From Flavobacterium rivuli WB 3.3-2 = DSM 21788 (GTDB lineage: Bacteria; Bacteroidota; Bacteroidia; Flavobacteriales; Flavobacteriaceae): a stretch of 64,000 nt of DNA. Position 1 is the stretch's first letter. Every line of letters starts with the position of its first letter. The stretch is taken from the NCBI RefSeq assembly GCF_000378485.1, contig NZ_KB899975.1:54636-118635 (forward strand). Direction: 5' to 3'. Below the pieces are notes generated by a model. It did no database searches. It was not told the DNA's origin and was given only the letters and a program-made list of their open reading frames with translations. A program made the translations under genes and the position numbers. Positions 33,380 to 43,100 of the stretch are shown here, piece after piece.

Positions 33380-36268
33380 TTACTCAACCCTATCTACAAG
33401 CCGTATAAATTCTGCCTTGTAACCCTCCGGGTCATATAATAAACCTTGTTTTGCAAGTTCTTTAATAGCAGCCGGTTGTTTAGCAGGTATAAGTTTAGAA
33501 TCCCGTAACTTTAATCCGAACCAGGCTACAGCAGCAGCAAACTTAAAGTCGGCAGAAGTCCTGTCAGGAGCCACTATACTGTTAGGTATCGTTTTAATTA
33601 TCTCTGTACTTTTATCTTCGTCAGGTTTTTTGTGCCTGAATTTTATAGTCGCCAACTCATCGCTATAATTTCCTGTTGCAGCCCGCACCTGGCTATACTT
33701 AAGTTCTGCATTTGGCGCAAAATAATCACTTTGCACACCTGTGGGAATAATTTCGTAAAGTGCTGTAACAGTATGGCCGCTGCCAAGTTCGCCTGCATCA
33801 ACGGTATCGTTAGCAAAATCTTCGTCGCGAAGTTTGCGATTTTCGTAACCTATCAATCGGTACGACTGCACGTGTTTAGGATTAAACTCTATTTGTATTT
33901 TTACATCTTTTGCAATGGCATACATAGACCCTATAAATTCTTTATCAAGAAAACGGCCGGCTTCCTGCATGTTGTCTATGTAGGCATAGTTGCCATTACC
34001 TTTATCGGCAAGGGTTTCCAGTTTACTGTCCTTATAATTGCCCATACCGTAACCCAGGCACGTAAGGAACACGCCGCTTTTGCGCTTAGCCTCTATGAGA
34101 GTTTGCATATCATCATCTGTAGAAGCTCCTACGTTAAAGTCCCCGTCTGTAGCCAGTATGACACGGTTATTCCCGTCTCTTATAAAATTATCCTGGGCAG
34201 TTTTATAAGCCAGCTCTATACCTTCCCCTCCGGCAGTGCTGCCTCCGGCATTAAGATTATCGAGCGAAGCTATAATTTTATCTTTATCGGCAATACTGGT
34301 AGATGGTAATACTAATCCCGCTGCACCGGCATATACTACAATAGCTATCCTGTCTATAGGCCTCATTTGGTTAACCAGTATTTTCATAGACTGTTTAAGC
34401 AGTGGCAGCTTGTTAGCATCGTTCATGGAACCCGACACATCTATAAGAAATACAAAGTTAGATGCAGGTAAATCTTTAGTGGCTATTTCCCTGCCCTGTA
34501 AACCAATTTTAAGCAGTTTATGTTTGGGGTTCCACGGAGCATCGCTATATTCTGTATTTATAGAGAACGGATCATTACCCGTAGGCTGCGGATAGCTGTA
34601 TTTAAAAAAGTTGATCATCTCCTCTACCCTAACAGCATCTTTAGGAACCGTTTGCCCATTGTTTATAAAGCGTCGAATATTAGTGTAGGATGCATTGTCT
34701 ACATCTATAGAAAATGTGGAAAGTGGCGCGGTAGCAGGATTCTCAAATTTGTTTTCTTCAAACGACTCATACTCTTCCTGATCTATTTTTATTTTATCGA
34801 TTGGTACAAATTGTCCTGTTGCATTATCTATATATCCTGCCTCTTTATCTTCCTTTATTGCTTTTTTAAGTTCCCTTATTTGCTTGCGTGTTAGCTTCTT
34901 TGTTTTGATGATTACAACACCATTTACACCTCTGTTACCGTATAAAGAAATCGCATTTGCGTCTTTAAGCACACTAATCGATTCAATATTATTCGCATCA
35001 ATTTTTCTAAACGCATTGGCATTAGCCGGTACTCCATCAATTACATACAACGGTTCATTACCTGTTTGTATAGAAGAAACACCTCTTATAGAAATCTTAC
35101 TATTACTTCCCGGCGCTCCCGCAACTGTAGAAATATTTAATCCCTGTGCCTCTCCCTGTAAAGTCTTAACAAAAGTTGCATTTGGCCTGCCTGCTACAAC
35201 AGCACCTTTACCAATTTGATTCTCTACTTCCTTATCCACATCAGAAAGATATCCCTGTTGTGTATTTGGCACATCTGCAATCCACATATTGGTCACACCA
35301 TTTACTACTTTAGTACCGGGTACAAGTTTTATTTTAGCTGATTTAAAATTTTCTTTATTTTTACTTCTTGCATTACCAAAGGTTATAGAATTACCCTGTT
35401 GAATCGCGACTCCTGCAACCCTTCCTTGTAAACTTTGCACGGGAGTAGCATTTGGCCTGCTTTCTATGGTTTTAGCTGTTACAGTTGTAACTGCTACATT
35501 GCTTTGTGCCTTTGTTGTTGTCCTGTATGCCTCAACTACCACATCATTTAATTCGGCAGTGTTAGTTGCCATAGCTACGTTGCGAGAATTATTACTATAG
35601 TTTGCCACAATAGATTGCTCTTTCATACCTATAAAGCTCATGTTTAAGGTATCGCCCACGGTAGTTTGCAGGGAGTATTTACCATCAAAATCAGTTTGGG
35701 TAGCAATACTTTTATCATTTCCAACTACAGTAACCCCCGGAATAGCTAACCCCTGCTCGTCGGTTATAATACCCGTAAATACTATAGGTTTCCTATATAT
35801 GGAAGCAGGTGCCGATTTTGCAGCTGCAGGCGATGCTGAATATTCTACTGCAGGATCTGTATTAGTTGTTGCCGATTCCGCAGTAAGAATGTGGCCTTCT
35901 GTATTTGTTTTCCGGGCTTTAACATTCGCTTTTGTAACAACTTCAATCTTATCTTTTATTTTAATTTCCGGTCTAACTACCTCCTTAACTTTCTCCGTAT
36001 CTATAACCGTTACATTATGTTCTGGCAGCGCTTTAGGGGCTAATACAGGGTCGTTGTTATTAAGTAGATAAGTGCCTATGCCCATAAACAACAGGAACAG
36101 GGCAGCTATACCGGTATATTTCCACCAAATGGCAGCGCGGCGTTCTTTTTTGGCATCCAGCTTTTCCTCCACACGGTTCCATACGGCATCCATGCGGGCA
36201 AAGCCTTTCTCTTCGGCCCTTGTAGCGGCCTCTTTAAACTGGTCGTATATTTTATCTTTATTTTCCAT
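33380..36268 (-). CDS. Anti-sigma-like / carboxypeptidase-regulatory / TonB-plug-like / VWA (YfbK) fusion protein
   Basis: The 962-residue product reads as a mosaic. Residues 1-47 are polar with helical EEKLDAKKERR; 48-69 is one membrane helix, an anti-sigma-like arrangement. Residues 160-228 are a carboxypeptidase-regulatory beta domain. Two TonB-plug-like stretches follow, RPNATPVQSLQGRVAGV (271-287) and RPNATFVKTLQGEAQGL (361-377), the second complete with PLYVIDGVPAN and LYGNRGVNGVVIIKTK. Residues about 505-600 are YfbK-like, then a VWA domain with MIDAS DVSGSM (610-615) and a C-terminal DUF3520-like part. The gene overlaps the ECF sigma gene by 11 bp, so it is probably its membrane regulator. 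What it senses is unknown. Confidence 0.88.
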   Translation of the reverse strand: MENKDKIYDQFKEAATRAEEKGFARMDAVWNRVEEKLDAKKERRAAIWWKYTGIAALFLLFMGIGTYLLNNNDPVLAPKALPEHNVTVIDTEKVKEVVRPEIKIKDKIEVVTKANVKARKTNTEGHILTAESATTNTDPAVEYSASPAAAKSAPASIYRKPIVFTGIITDEQGLAIPGVTVVGNDKSIATQTDFDGKYSLQTTVGDTLNMSFIGMKEQSIVANYSNNSRNVAMATNTAELNDVVVEAYRTTTKAQSNVAVTTVTAKTIESRPNATPVQSLQGRVAGVAIQQGNSITFGNARSKNKENFKSAKIKLVPGTKVVNGVTNMWIADVPNTQQGYLSDVDKEVENQIGKGAVVAGRPNATFVKTLQGEAQGLNISTVAGAPGSNSKISIRGVSSIQTGNEPLYVIDGVPANANAFRKIDANNIESISVLKDANAISLYGNRGVNGVVIIKTKKLTRKQIRELKKAIKEDKEAGYIDNATGQFVPIDKIKIDQEEYESFEENKFENPATAPLSTFSIDVDNASYTNIRRFINNGQTVPKDAVRVEEMINFFKYSYPQPTGNDPFSINTEYSDAPWNPKHKLLKIGLQGREIATKDLPASNFVFLIDVSGSMNDANKLPLLKQSMKILVNQMRPIDRIAIVVYAGAAGLVLPSTSIADKDKIIASLDNLNAGGSTAGGEGIELAYKTAQDNFIRDGNNRVILATDGDFNVGASTDDDMQTLIEAKRKSGVFLTCLGYGMGNYKDSKLETLADKGNGNYAYIDNMQEAGRFLDKEFIGSMYAIAKDVKIQIEFNPKHVQSYRLIGYENRKLRDEDFANDTVDAGELGSGHTVTALYEIIPTGVQSDYFAPNAELKYSQVRAATGNYSDELATIKFRHKKPDEDKSTEIIKTIPNSIVAPDRTSADFKFAAAVAWFGLKLRDSKLIPAKQPAAIKELAKQGLLYDPEGYKAEFIRLVDRVE

Positions 36269-36806
36269 TGCTGCTCGTGTTTTGATAATAAACGTTGTTT
36301 ACTAATTCCTTAAGTTTTGTGCGGGAGACGTTTAATTGTGATTTTGATGTTCCCTCGCTAATGCCCAGCATGGCGGCTATTTCTTTATGCGAAAAGCCCT
36401 CTATGGCAAAAAGGTTAAATACGGTACGGCAGCCCTCGGGCAGGTAAGTAAGCAGGTGCAGCAGTTCTTCTTCTTCAATTGTTGCTGTTTGCGAAACAGA
36501 AGGTTCATCGGCACGAGCCATATCTTCTATGTAAATATTAAAATTTACATTGCGCTTAAGGCTAAGCAGGCACTGGTTTACAGCAATTTTTCGCGCCCAA
36601 GCCTCAAAGGCTTTGGTTTCTTTTAGCTGGTCCAGCTTGGTAAATATAGTATAAAAGGCATCGGCCATTGCCTCCTCTATATGTTCCTCTTTTTTTAAGT
36701 ACCGTTTGCAGGTGTGGTACAGTTTAGGAGCCAGTAGCTCATACACCTGCCTCTGGGAGTCACGGTGCATCTTTCTGCATGCTGTTATGAGTTTTTCGTC
36801 TATCAC
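36258..36806 (-). CDS. ECF-type RNA polymerase sigma factor
   Basis: The 182-residue product has sigma-70 regions 2 (YLKKEEHIEEAMADAFYTIFTKLDQL, then FEAWARKIAVNQCLLSLKR) and 4 (LPEGCRTVFNLFAIEGFSHKEIAAMLGISEGTSKSQL). The start is a GTG at 36804-36806, chosen because the N-terminal KLITACRKMHRDSQ is typical of these sigma factors; an ATG lies 12 codons in. It overlaps the anti-sigma-like VWA fusion gene, as sigma/anti-sigma pairs often do. A perfect inverted repeat lies just upstream. Confidence 0.9.
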   Translation of the reverse strand: MIDEKLITACRKMHRDSQRQVYELLAPKLYHTCKRYLKKEEHIEEAMADAFYTIFTKLDQLKETKAFEAWARKIAVNQCLLSLKRNVNFNIYIEDMARADEPSVSQTATIEEEELLHLLTYLPEGCRTVFNLFAIEGFSHKEIAAMLGISEGTSKSQLNVSRTKLKELVNNVYYQNTSSNGK

Positions 36807-36820
36807 AATTTGTCTCTTTG

Positions 36821-36846
36821 TTACATAGAGCAGAAAAACTATGTAA
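36821..36846 (-). promoter_or_regulatory. Possible operator before the sigma factor gene
   Basis: A perfect 8-bp inverted repeat (TTACATAG at 36821-36828, CTATGTAA at 36839-36846) with a 10-bp spacer lies 14 bases before the GTG start. It could bind a dimeric regulator or fold in the leader; the protein is unknown. Confidence 0.4.
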
Positions 36847-36874
36847 AGGTTGGGATGATTAGCAGAAATATTTT

Positions 36875-36903
36875 AGTTTTCAGTCCCAGTCCCAGTTTTC
36901 AGT
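36875..36903 (-). repeat. Dispersed GACTG-type repeat, inverted copy
   Basis: Read on the minus strand the sequence is ACTGAAAACT followed by GGGACT units and TGAAAACT. It matches the plus-strand copies at 36999-37026 and 62439-62466 apart from G for C or T in the GACTG units. Confidence 0.8.
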
Positions 36904-36998
36904 CTCATTTCGACTACTAATTTATTACAGTATCAGTAATATTATCAATATATTACATATTTAACCACGACAATAAACGTTGTTTTGACAACAGTACT

Positions 36999-37026
36999 CT
37001 GAAAACTGCGACTGCGACTGAAGACT
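36999..37026 (+). repeat. Dispersed GACTG-type repeat, copy next to the 37026 gene end
   Basis: CTGAAAACTGCGACTGCGAC then TGAAGACT. It forms an imperfect inverted pair with 36875-36903 and reaches into the last bases of the adjacent gene's stop codon region. Confidence 0.82.
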
Positions 37027-37871
37027 TATTTCTTTATCGTTACTTTATAAATATCCGATTCGGTATCATCCTTATCGGTATCTTCACAAAGCAAAAATTC
37101 AAGGTTTTTGCCTTCTTCTTTGTAAAGTGTTATGCCTTCAAATTTATTTTTGGTAGATATTACCTCGGTAAACTCCACTTTCATCTTGTCAATATTTATC
37201 CGACCTATCATTGTGCCTGCCACTTCGCCATCGGCATAGGTAGATTCTCCGCTCTCGGCCGCAGCAATAAAATAGAGTTTATCTTCCACCTTTATAGCAT
37301 CGGTAAAGCCATATTGCGCTCCCTTTATTTTTGGCAATTTAATTTTGTTATACACTATCTGAAAAGCTGTATCGTCTATAGTTCCCGTCAGGGTAAAAAT
37401 ACCGTTCTGTGCTTTTGACCCATTGCCGCGGTTAAACAAATACCAAACTTCGCCGTCGTTTACCGCAGCTTCTATATTAAAATTTTCGGGGGTAATATCG
37501 CCAAACTGCTGCATTACAAGGTACAGGTCGGTTGCGTCTATGTGTGGGTATACCTCTTTGGTTTTATAATTTATGTGGCCTATAAGGTTGCGGTTCTCGC
37601 CAGATCCCGACCCAAATAAATATAAATCGTCGCCTTTGGCAGCAACAGCCTCATAATCGGCTTTGTCTTTTTTAGGCACGTTTTCTAACGCTCCTGCATA
37701 ATCTTTAAATACTAACGGGGTTTTATCGAGGGTTTCATCATTAATAGTGTAATGATAAAGCATGTGGCTGTTATCTGATATGAGGTAAAGCGAATTATCG
37801 TTATAAAAAAGGCCGGAAGCAGAGCCTATGCCTATAATGCGAAACAATAACTCGAGTGTAAACTTTTGCAT
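37026..37871 (-). CDS. Beta-propeller-like protein of unknown function (DUF6929-like)
   Basis: The product has 281 residues from the ATG at 37869-37871; an upstream GTG is rejected. Repeated blade-like strands such as GLFYNDNSLYLISDNSHMLYHY, AVAAKGDDLYLFGSGSGENR, VWYLFNRGNGSKAQNG and DKLYFIAAAESGESTYADG suggest a beta-propeller. There is no clear signal peptide. Possible matches are DUF6929 proteins, whose role is unknown. Its 3' end touches a dispersed repeat. Confidence 0.7.
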   Translation of the reverse strand: MQKFTLELLFRIIGIGSASGLFYNDNSLYLISDNSHMLYHYTINDETLDKTPLVFKDYAGALENVPKKDKADYEAVAAKGDDLYLFGSGSGENRNLIGHINYKTKEVYPHIDATDLYLVMQQFGDITPENFNIEAAVNDGEVWYLFNRGNGSKAQNGIFTLTGTIDDTAFQIVYNKIKLPKIKGAQYGFTDAIKVEDKLYFIAAAESGESTYADGEVAGTMIGRINIDKMKVEFTEVISTKNKFEGITLYKEEGKNLEFLLCEDTDKDDTESDIYKVTIKK

Positions 37872-37943
37872 AATCTTATGTTTTACTAAAAACACAGCAG
37901 GGTTTTAATTGTTATATTTATATAAAGATAATCCAATTTATAC

Positions 37944-38822
37944 ATGAAGTCCCTACACACTAAAGATTTTAAGGTTAACGATAGTTTTTCTATAGCCGGC
38001 TCTCCTACTACCCTAAACAATAAAGCATCAGACGATGATAAAAAAGATGCCCTTAAAGATATTAGCAAAAAACTTGGTGAGTTACAGGACAAGATGTATG
38101 CCAACAATCGTTATGGTGTACTTATAGTATTGCAGGGCATGGATACAAGTGGTAAGGACAGCCTTATACGCGAGGTTTTTAAAAATTTTAATGCCCGGGG
38201 TGTAAATGTGTTTAGCTTTAAACAGCCTACATCGGCCGAACTGGAGCACGACTACCTGTGGCGCCACTATATTGCTTTGCCCGATAGGGGAAAGTTTGCC
38301 GTGTTTAACCGCTCGCATTATGAAAATGTGCTGGTTACCCGCGTGCACCCTGAATATATTTTAAACGAAAACCTGCCGGGTATTGAAAAAGTTGAAGATA
38401 TACCGGCCACGATATGGGAGGATCGCTACAAACAGATTAATAATTTTGAAAAACACCTGGCACAGAATGGCACCATTATTTTAAAATTTTTCCTGAATAT
38501 TAGCAAAGAAGAACAGCGCCAAAGGTTATTGCGCCGCCTTGACCTGAAAAAACATAACTGGAAATTTGCTCCCGGCGACCTTACCGAAAGGAATTACTGG
38601 AAAGACTACCAAAAATATTATGAGGAAGCTATAAATAATACCTCTAAGGAACATGCCCCCTGGTATGTTATTCCTGCTGATGATAAAAAAATGGCGAGAC
38701 TACTGGTAGCTAAAACTATTTTAGACGAGCTTGAAAAGTATGACATTAAAGAACCGGAAGTAAACGAAGAGGTAACAGAAAATATAAATAAGTACATAGA
38801 AATACTTAATAACGAAAAATAG
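37944..38822 (+). CDS. Polyphosphate kinase 2 (PPK2) family protein
   Basis: PPK2 enzymes transfer phosphate from polyphosphate to nucleotides. The 292-residue product has Walker A GMDTSGKDS (65-73), the lid and Walker B region FNRSHYENVLVTRVHP (121-136), WEDRYKQINNFEKHL and a C-terminal WYVIPADDKKMAR. The length matches class I/III single-domain members that phosphorylate NDP or NMP; the exact substrate cannot be told here. It is transcribed away from the 37026 gene with a 72-bp gap. Confidence 0.92.
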   Translation: MKSLHTKDFKVNDSFSIAGSPTTLNNKASDDDKKDALKDISKKLGELQDKMYANNRYGVLIVLQGMDTSGKDSLIREVFKNFNARGVNVFSFKQPTSAELEHDYLWRHYIALPDRGKFAVFNRSHYENVLVTRVHPEYILNENLPGIEKVEDIPATIWEDRYKQINNFEKHLAQNGTIILKFFLNISKEEQRQRLLRRLDLKKHNWKFAPGDLTERNYWKDYQKYYEEAINNTSKEHAPWYVIPADDKKMARLLVAKTILDELEKYDIKEPEVNEEVTENINKYIEILNNEK

Positions 38823-38873
38823 GCAATTACAAATATTGCTTATTTATATTACTGGTGTATAGATAAATATACC

Positions 38874-39779
38874 TTAAAAATAAACAGTGCAGCCGGGCAA
38901 TGCTTTTTTAATCCTTGCCTGCTCTGCTTTGTTTATGGGGTTACCTTTTAAAATTAATGTTTTTAAGTTAACCAGCAAACCAATGTTTTTTGGCAACGTG
39001 GTAATGTTATTATCTGCCAGCGAAAACAGTTCTAATTTATTTAAAGTACTAATACTATCCGGCAATGAGGTAAGCTTATTATTACTAAGCATAAGCGTTT
39101 TAAGTCCTTGCAGCGCAGCAATTTCGTTAGGCAATTCGCGCAAAAAGTTATACTGAATGTTTAACTCTTCAAGATCTGTAAGTTTCGTCCAATAGGCATC
39201 AAATTCGTTAAACTGGTTAAAACCCATATTAAGGCTTTTTAGTTTTTGCAGTTTAGATATCCCTGCCGGCAACGTGCTTAACTGGTTGTTGTCTATTTCC
39301 AGCACTTCTAAATCTTTACAATTCTCTATGGCGTTAGGTATGGCCGTAATTAAATTGAAAGACAAATGCAGGAACCTCAGCTTTTTTAATGTTTTAATTT
39401 CATCCGGTAAACGGGCAATGGAATTATCTGAAAGGTCGAGCCTTACAAGTTTATTCAGCTTCACTATATCGCGGCTTATGTACTTAAGCGCATTTAGTTT
39501 AAGGTTTAATATTTCAAGATCCCTAAGGTTAAAAACATCCTGCCCCACATACTCCAGGTTATTGCCCATAAGATTTAAAAAGGTAAGCTTGTTTAAGTGG
39601 GAAATATCTGTGGGTACATGAAATATACCATGATCCCTAAAGTTAAGGTGGGTAGCTTTTGGCTTTGCAGCCAGAGCCGTTTCTACACTTGTATATACCT
39701 TATCTTTTAAGGGGTTTACATTTTGTGCATACCCCGAAAGGCTAAGAAAACTAAGTAGTAATAAAGAAGATTTTATCAT
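38874..39779 (-). CDS. Exported leucine-rich repeat protein
   Basis: The 301-residue product has a signal peptide (1-18) and about ten LRR units of the LxxLxxLxLxxNxLxxLP kind, for example LTFLNLMGNNLEYV, LVRLDLSDNSIARLP and LKTLMLSNNKLTSLP, with spacing of about 23 residues. Such domains bind proteins; the ligand and exact location (periplasm or surface) are unknown. No T9SS sorting domain is seen. It lies 10 bp after a small exported-protein gene. Confidence 0.88.
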   Translation of the reverse strand: MIKSSLLLLSFLSLSGYAQNVNPLKDKVYTSVETALAAKPKATHLNFRDHGIFHVPTDISHLNKLTFLNLMGNNLEYVGQDVFNLRDLEILNLKLNALKYISRDIVKLNKLVRLDLSDNSIARLPDEIKTLKKLRFLHLSFNLITAIPNAIENCKDLEVLEIDNNQLSTLPAGISKLQKLKSLNMGFNQFNEFDAYWTKLTDLEELNIQYNFLRELPNEIAALQGLKTLMLSNNKLTSLPDSISTLNKLELFSLADNNITTLPKNIGLLVNLKTLILKGNPINKAEQARIKKALPGCTVYF

Positions 39780-39789
39780 TATTGGTAGC

Positions 39790-40005
39790 CTAATTTGTAG
39801 GTTTTATTACTGTAGTGGTTGCAGCCTGCCTGTAAGCAATGCTTTTGCAAAGGCGGCGTTTAGCCGTATGAGTATTTTTAGTGATTGTGCTGATTTTTTT
39901 ATTGGTATTGGTTGTGTTTTTAAATAGCTGTGAGTCTCCGGAGAGTACTACAACTAAACTCCACATAAAAAACAATACCATTACAGATAGTAAGCTTTTG
40001 TTCAT
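39790..40005 (-). CDS. Small exported or membrane protein of unknown function (71 aa)
   Basis: The product has an N-terminal hydrophobic segment (about 4-22) and a polar Thr/Asn/Lys-rich tail with no recognised family. Its closeness to the LRR gene (10 bp) suggests co-transcription. It could be a spurious frame, but the ATG and spacing are credible. Confidence 0.5.
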   Translation of the reverse strand: MNKSLLSVMVLFFMWSLVVVLSGDSQLFKNTTNTNKKISTITKNTHTAKRRLCKSIAYRQAATTTVIKPTN

Positions 40006-40107
40006 TTGGTGTGTTTTTAACGATGGGTTTAACCATCAAATTTAAGCTTTAGCCTGTGCCCTGAGCTTATGTATGTTTTAAGGTAGTATGATTTTATTGT
40101 AATTAAA

Positions 40108-40135
40108 AAAGGAGCCGGTATTGTTACCGGCCCCC
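40108..40135 (-). terminator. Terminator of the giant phosphatase gene
   Basis: The stem GCCGGTA / TACCGGC (40114-40120 with 40125-40131), extended by imperfect pairs, is followed on the minus strand by six T. Confidence 0.85.
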
Positions 40136-40151
40136 TTATTTAATATCAGGA

Positions 40152-43100
40152 CTATTTAACTTTAAGCAATTTGTAAGAACCTGTATTTTCGCCAATTTTT
40201 AATTTAACGATAAACACCTGCTCTCCTGCATAGTTAGAAAGATCCAGTTGTATTTTCTGGCTTCCGCCAATGGTAGACATGTTAGAACGCTCTGTTACTT
40301 TACGGCCCATAAGGTCATAAACTTCAACAGATATCTTTTCACCTGCCATATTTGCATTAAACTCTATGTTAACCAGTCCTTTAGTAGGGTTAGGATATAC
40401 ATTTACACCTAATGCTTTAAGTGGGTTTTCTGTACCCAGTACCTCTTCAACAAGAATATATTCTGCTTTTAGTACCGGTAAGCTGCTTCCAGCCTCGTTA
40501 GTAGTTGTAAGCGTTACATCATATACTCCTGCTGTAGGGTAAGTTACAACCGGGTGCTCTTCGGTCGATGTTGGCGGTACACCACCTTCAAACGTCCATG
40601 ACCAGCTTGTTGGGTTGTGCGTACTTAAGTCAGTAAATGTTACTGTCTCATTTTCATCAACCACTACATCGCTTGCAACGAAATCTGCAACCGGAGCCTG
40701 CAGGCCTAAGTCTCTCTGCAATGAGAATACTAAAGCAGCCGAAGCATTAAAGTTAACCTGCCCTCTTGTAGCATCTGTTTGCGGTGCATTGTTACCGTTA
40801 GGGTGCTGTACAGAGAAGAAACCATACTTATAATCTGGCGTAAAGGTTAAGCCTGTAGGCTCTGCCCCTGCCGGCATAGATGCAAACAGTTTTACGTTAG
40901 GGCTGTCCTGTTTGTGGTCTGGCCTTATTACCCAAATATAGTTTTGGCCACCATCCTGGCATACCCATAGGTTACCTTTATCATCAAATGTAAGGTTATC
41001 ATTACCATCTGCCCAAGCTTCGTTTACAACGCCGTTTGCAGTTTCTATAGGATACGTCATACCGCCTACAAATACCTCAAATTCTGATACCGTAGAGCCA
41101 TCATCTTTAAACCTGTAGATACGGTTTTTACCTTTAGATGTAAAGTATATTTTACCATCGAGCGGGCTGATGTCGCAATCTTCAACACCGTTAAAGTTAG
41201 TACCTCCTAAAGAAGCAGCAACAATGTTTAGGTTGTTACGGTCTGCCTGGGTAGTATTAGGCACCTGTACCCATGTAGCTGTAGATGAACTTGGCTCATC
41301 TGACGATAACTCAAGGTCCAGTTTTAATACATATACCGCTCCTGAATATAAGCTACCCGCTGTAGTAGGTACAAATTTGTACACACAATGTGTATTCCCA
41401 TCCTCACCATAGTAAGCAGCTGTACCATCGGCTTTAACAACCACATTTTCGTGGTTCATACGGCCCATAGCCCACAGTTTTTCCTGGAAGCCATTACCAT
41501 AATCATCTCTAACGCGCGCTGTTGCAGGGTCTATTTCTACAAGCCAGCCTTCGTCCTGGTAGCCATCACCATTGCTGTCTCCTGCAGCTGTATTTTCTTC
41601 TGCGGTTACAACAGTTCCCCATGGTGTAATACCTCCCGAACAGTTACGGGTAGTAGTTACAAGACGATCGTTGTACAGGTCTACCTGCTGCGACTGGTCT
41701 ACAGCCCAAAGGGTATTATCTGTATCTAGGTGTATGTTTAACATAGAAACTCCACCCGGCGCATTTTCATGGTTTACAGATAAGTGTCCTGTCTGGCTGC
41801 TGCCGTCTATAGGCACATACGCTGTAAAGTCATGGTTGCCCGGCACTGTACCAGACCCTATTGTGTAGTTAGAACCTTCCTTAAATAACAACTGGAAGCG
41901 GTGTTCCGGCGCTATAATAAGATTAGGCGTTTGCCCTGTAGGCGCTATAGATGTAAAGCACGCAATATGCGGGGCATCACACGCTACAGTAAGGTCTTCT
42001 GCATTTTTGATATACATATCGAACTTAAGGTCAGAGCTTGTATTGTCGCGGTTATGCACCTCTACAGCCACACGGTTTATACCGTCCTGGAACATAGATT
42101 TAGGCACACTGTGTACAAAATACCTGTTCTCGTCTGCACCATCAACAGTTGTAGCCGAACGTGTGAGGTAATCAAAATCGCCAGCAGGCATATTATCCCT
42201 AAACGCTTCTACACCATTAATGTATATTACAGCAGCATCATCTCTTTTTAAACCAAATTCTACAAAGTCTGAAACATCGGCAAGATCTACATTGATGTTC
42301 CTGTAAAAATATGATGTTATGTATTTGTTAGATGCATCTGCTCCATAGCTGATAGTAGTATTTACAGGATCGCCATAACCAAGTGGCGCCCTTCCTGAAA
42401 GCCATCCCGGTGAGTATGTGGCAACACCCCATTCTACATCGTCAAGGCTTGTACCATTATCAAGGTAATGCCATTCAGAATCTTTTGCAACAGGATAATT
42501 TGCTGCTTCAAGTTCCGGCGGTAATGCCCTTACGTTCATATCAAATGCTAAGTCAGAGCTGGTTAAATCGCTCTGGTGAAGCTCTACAGCTATGACATTT
42601 ACACCATCCTGTAAAAGGTTAGCCGTAATATTTTCTACATAAGTAGTTTCGGCGGCTCCACTTATTGCAGAAGATGCAAAAGTAGTGTAAGCTATATCAC
42701 CTTCCGGCATATTGCTACGGAAAGCCTCTACGCCATTTACATATACTACAACACCATCATCTCTAAGTGTTTCAAATAATAGTGAACCATACTGTGCAGC
42801 ATTTTCTACGTTAAACGTATGCCTTAAGTAAGTGGTAGTATATTTGTGCTGAGCGTCTGGCCCATAGCTAAGTGTAGTATTTTGGTTAGGGTCGCCATAA
42901 CCAAGTATACCGTTACCAAACATCCATGTGCTGTCATTAAAGTTATTGTTTTTCCAGTCTGTACCCAGGTCTGTACCTAAGTCGCTGTATTTCCAAAGGC
43001 TTTGTGCAGCAACAGGGAAAGTACCTACAGGATATGTAGTATCGCTTAACCATGCAAGGTAAACAGGCTCATTGTTAAATGTTATTTGCGAGAAAGTAAC

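Noticed and set aside
33632..34309. 225-codon plus-strand frame opposite the VWA domain
   Set aside because: It is antisense to the MIDAS-bearing VWA region, rich in Tyr, Ile and Phe, and has no start context or motif.
36875..37026. CRISPR-like array
   Set aside because: Only two short inverted copies with no regular spacers; it is a dispersed repeat, not an array.
41388..41729. 113-codon plus-strand frame inside the giant phosphatase gene
   Set aside because: It is antisense to the PhoX-like domain and shows no independent evidence.
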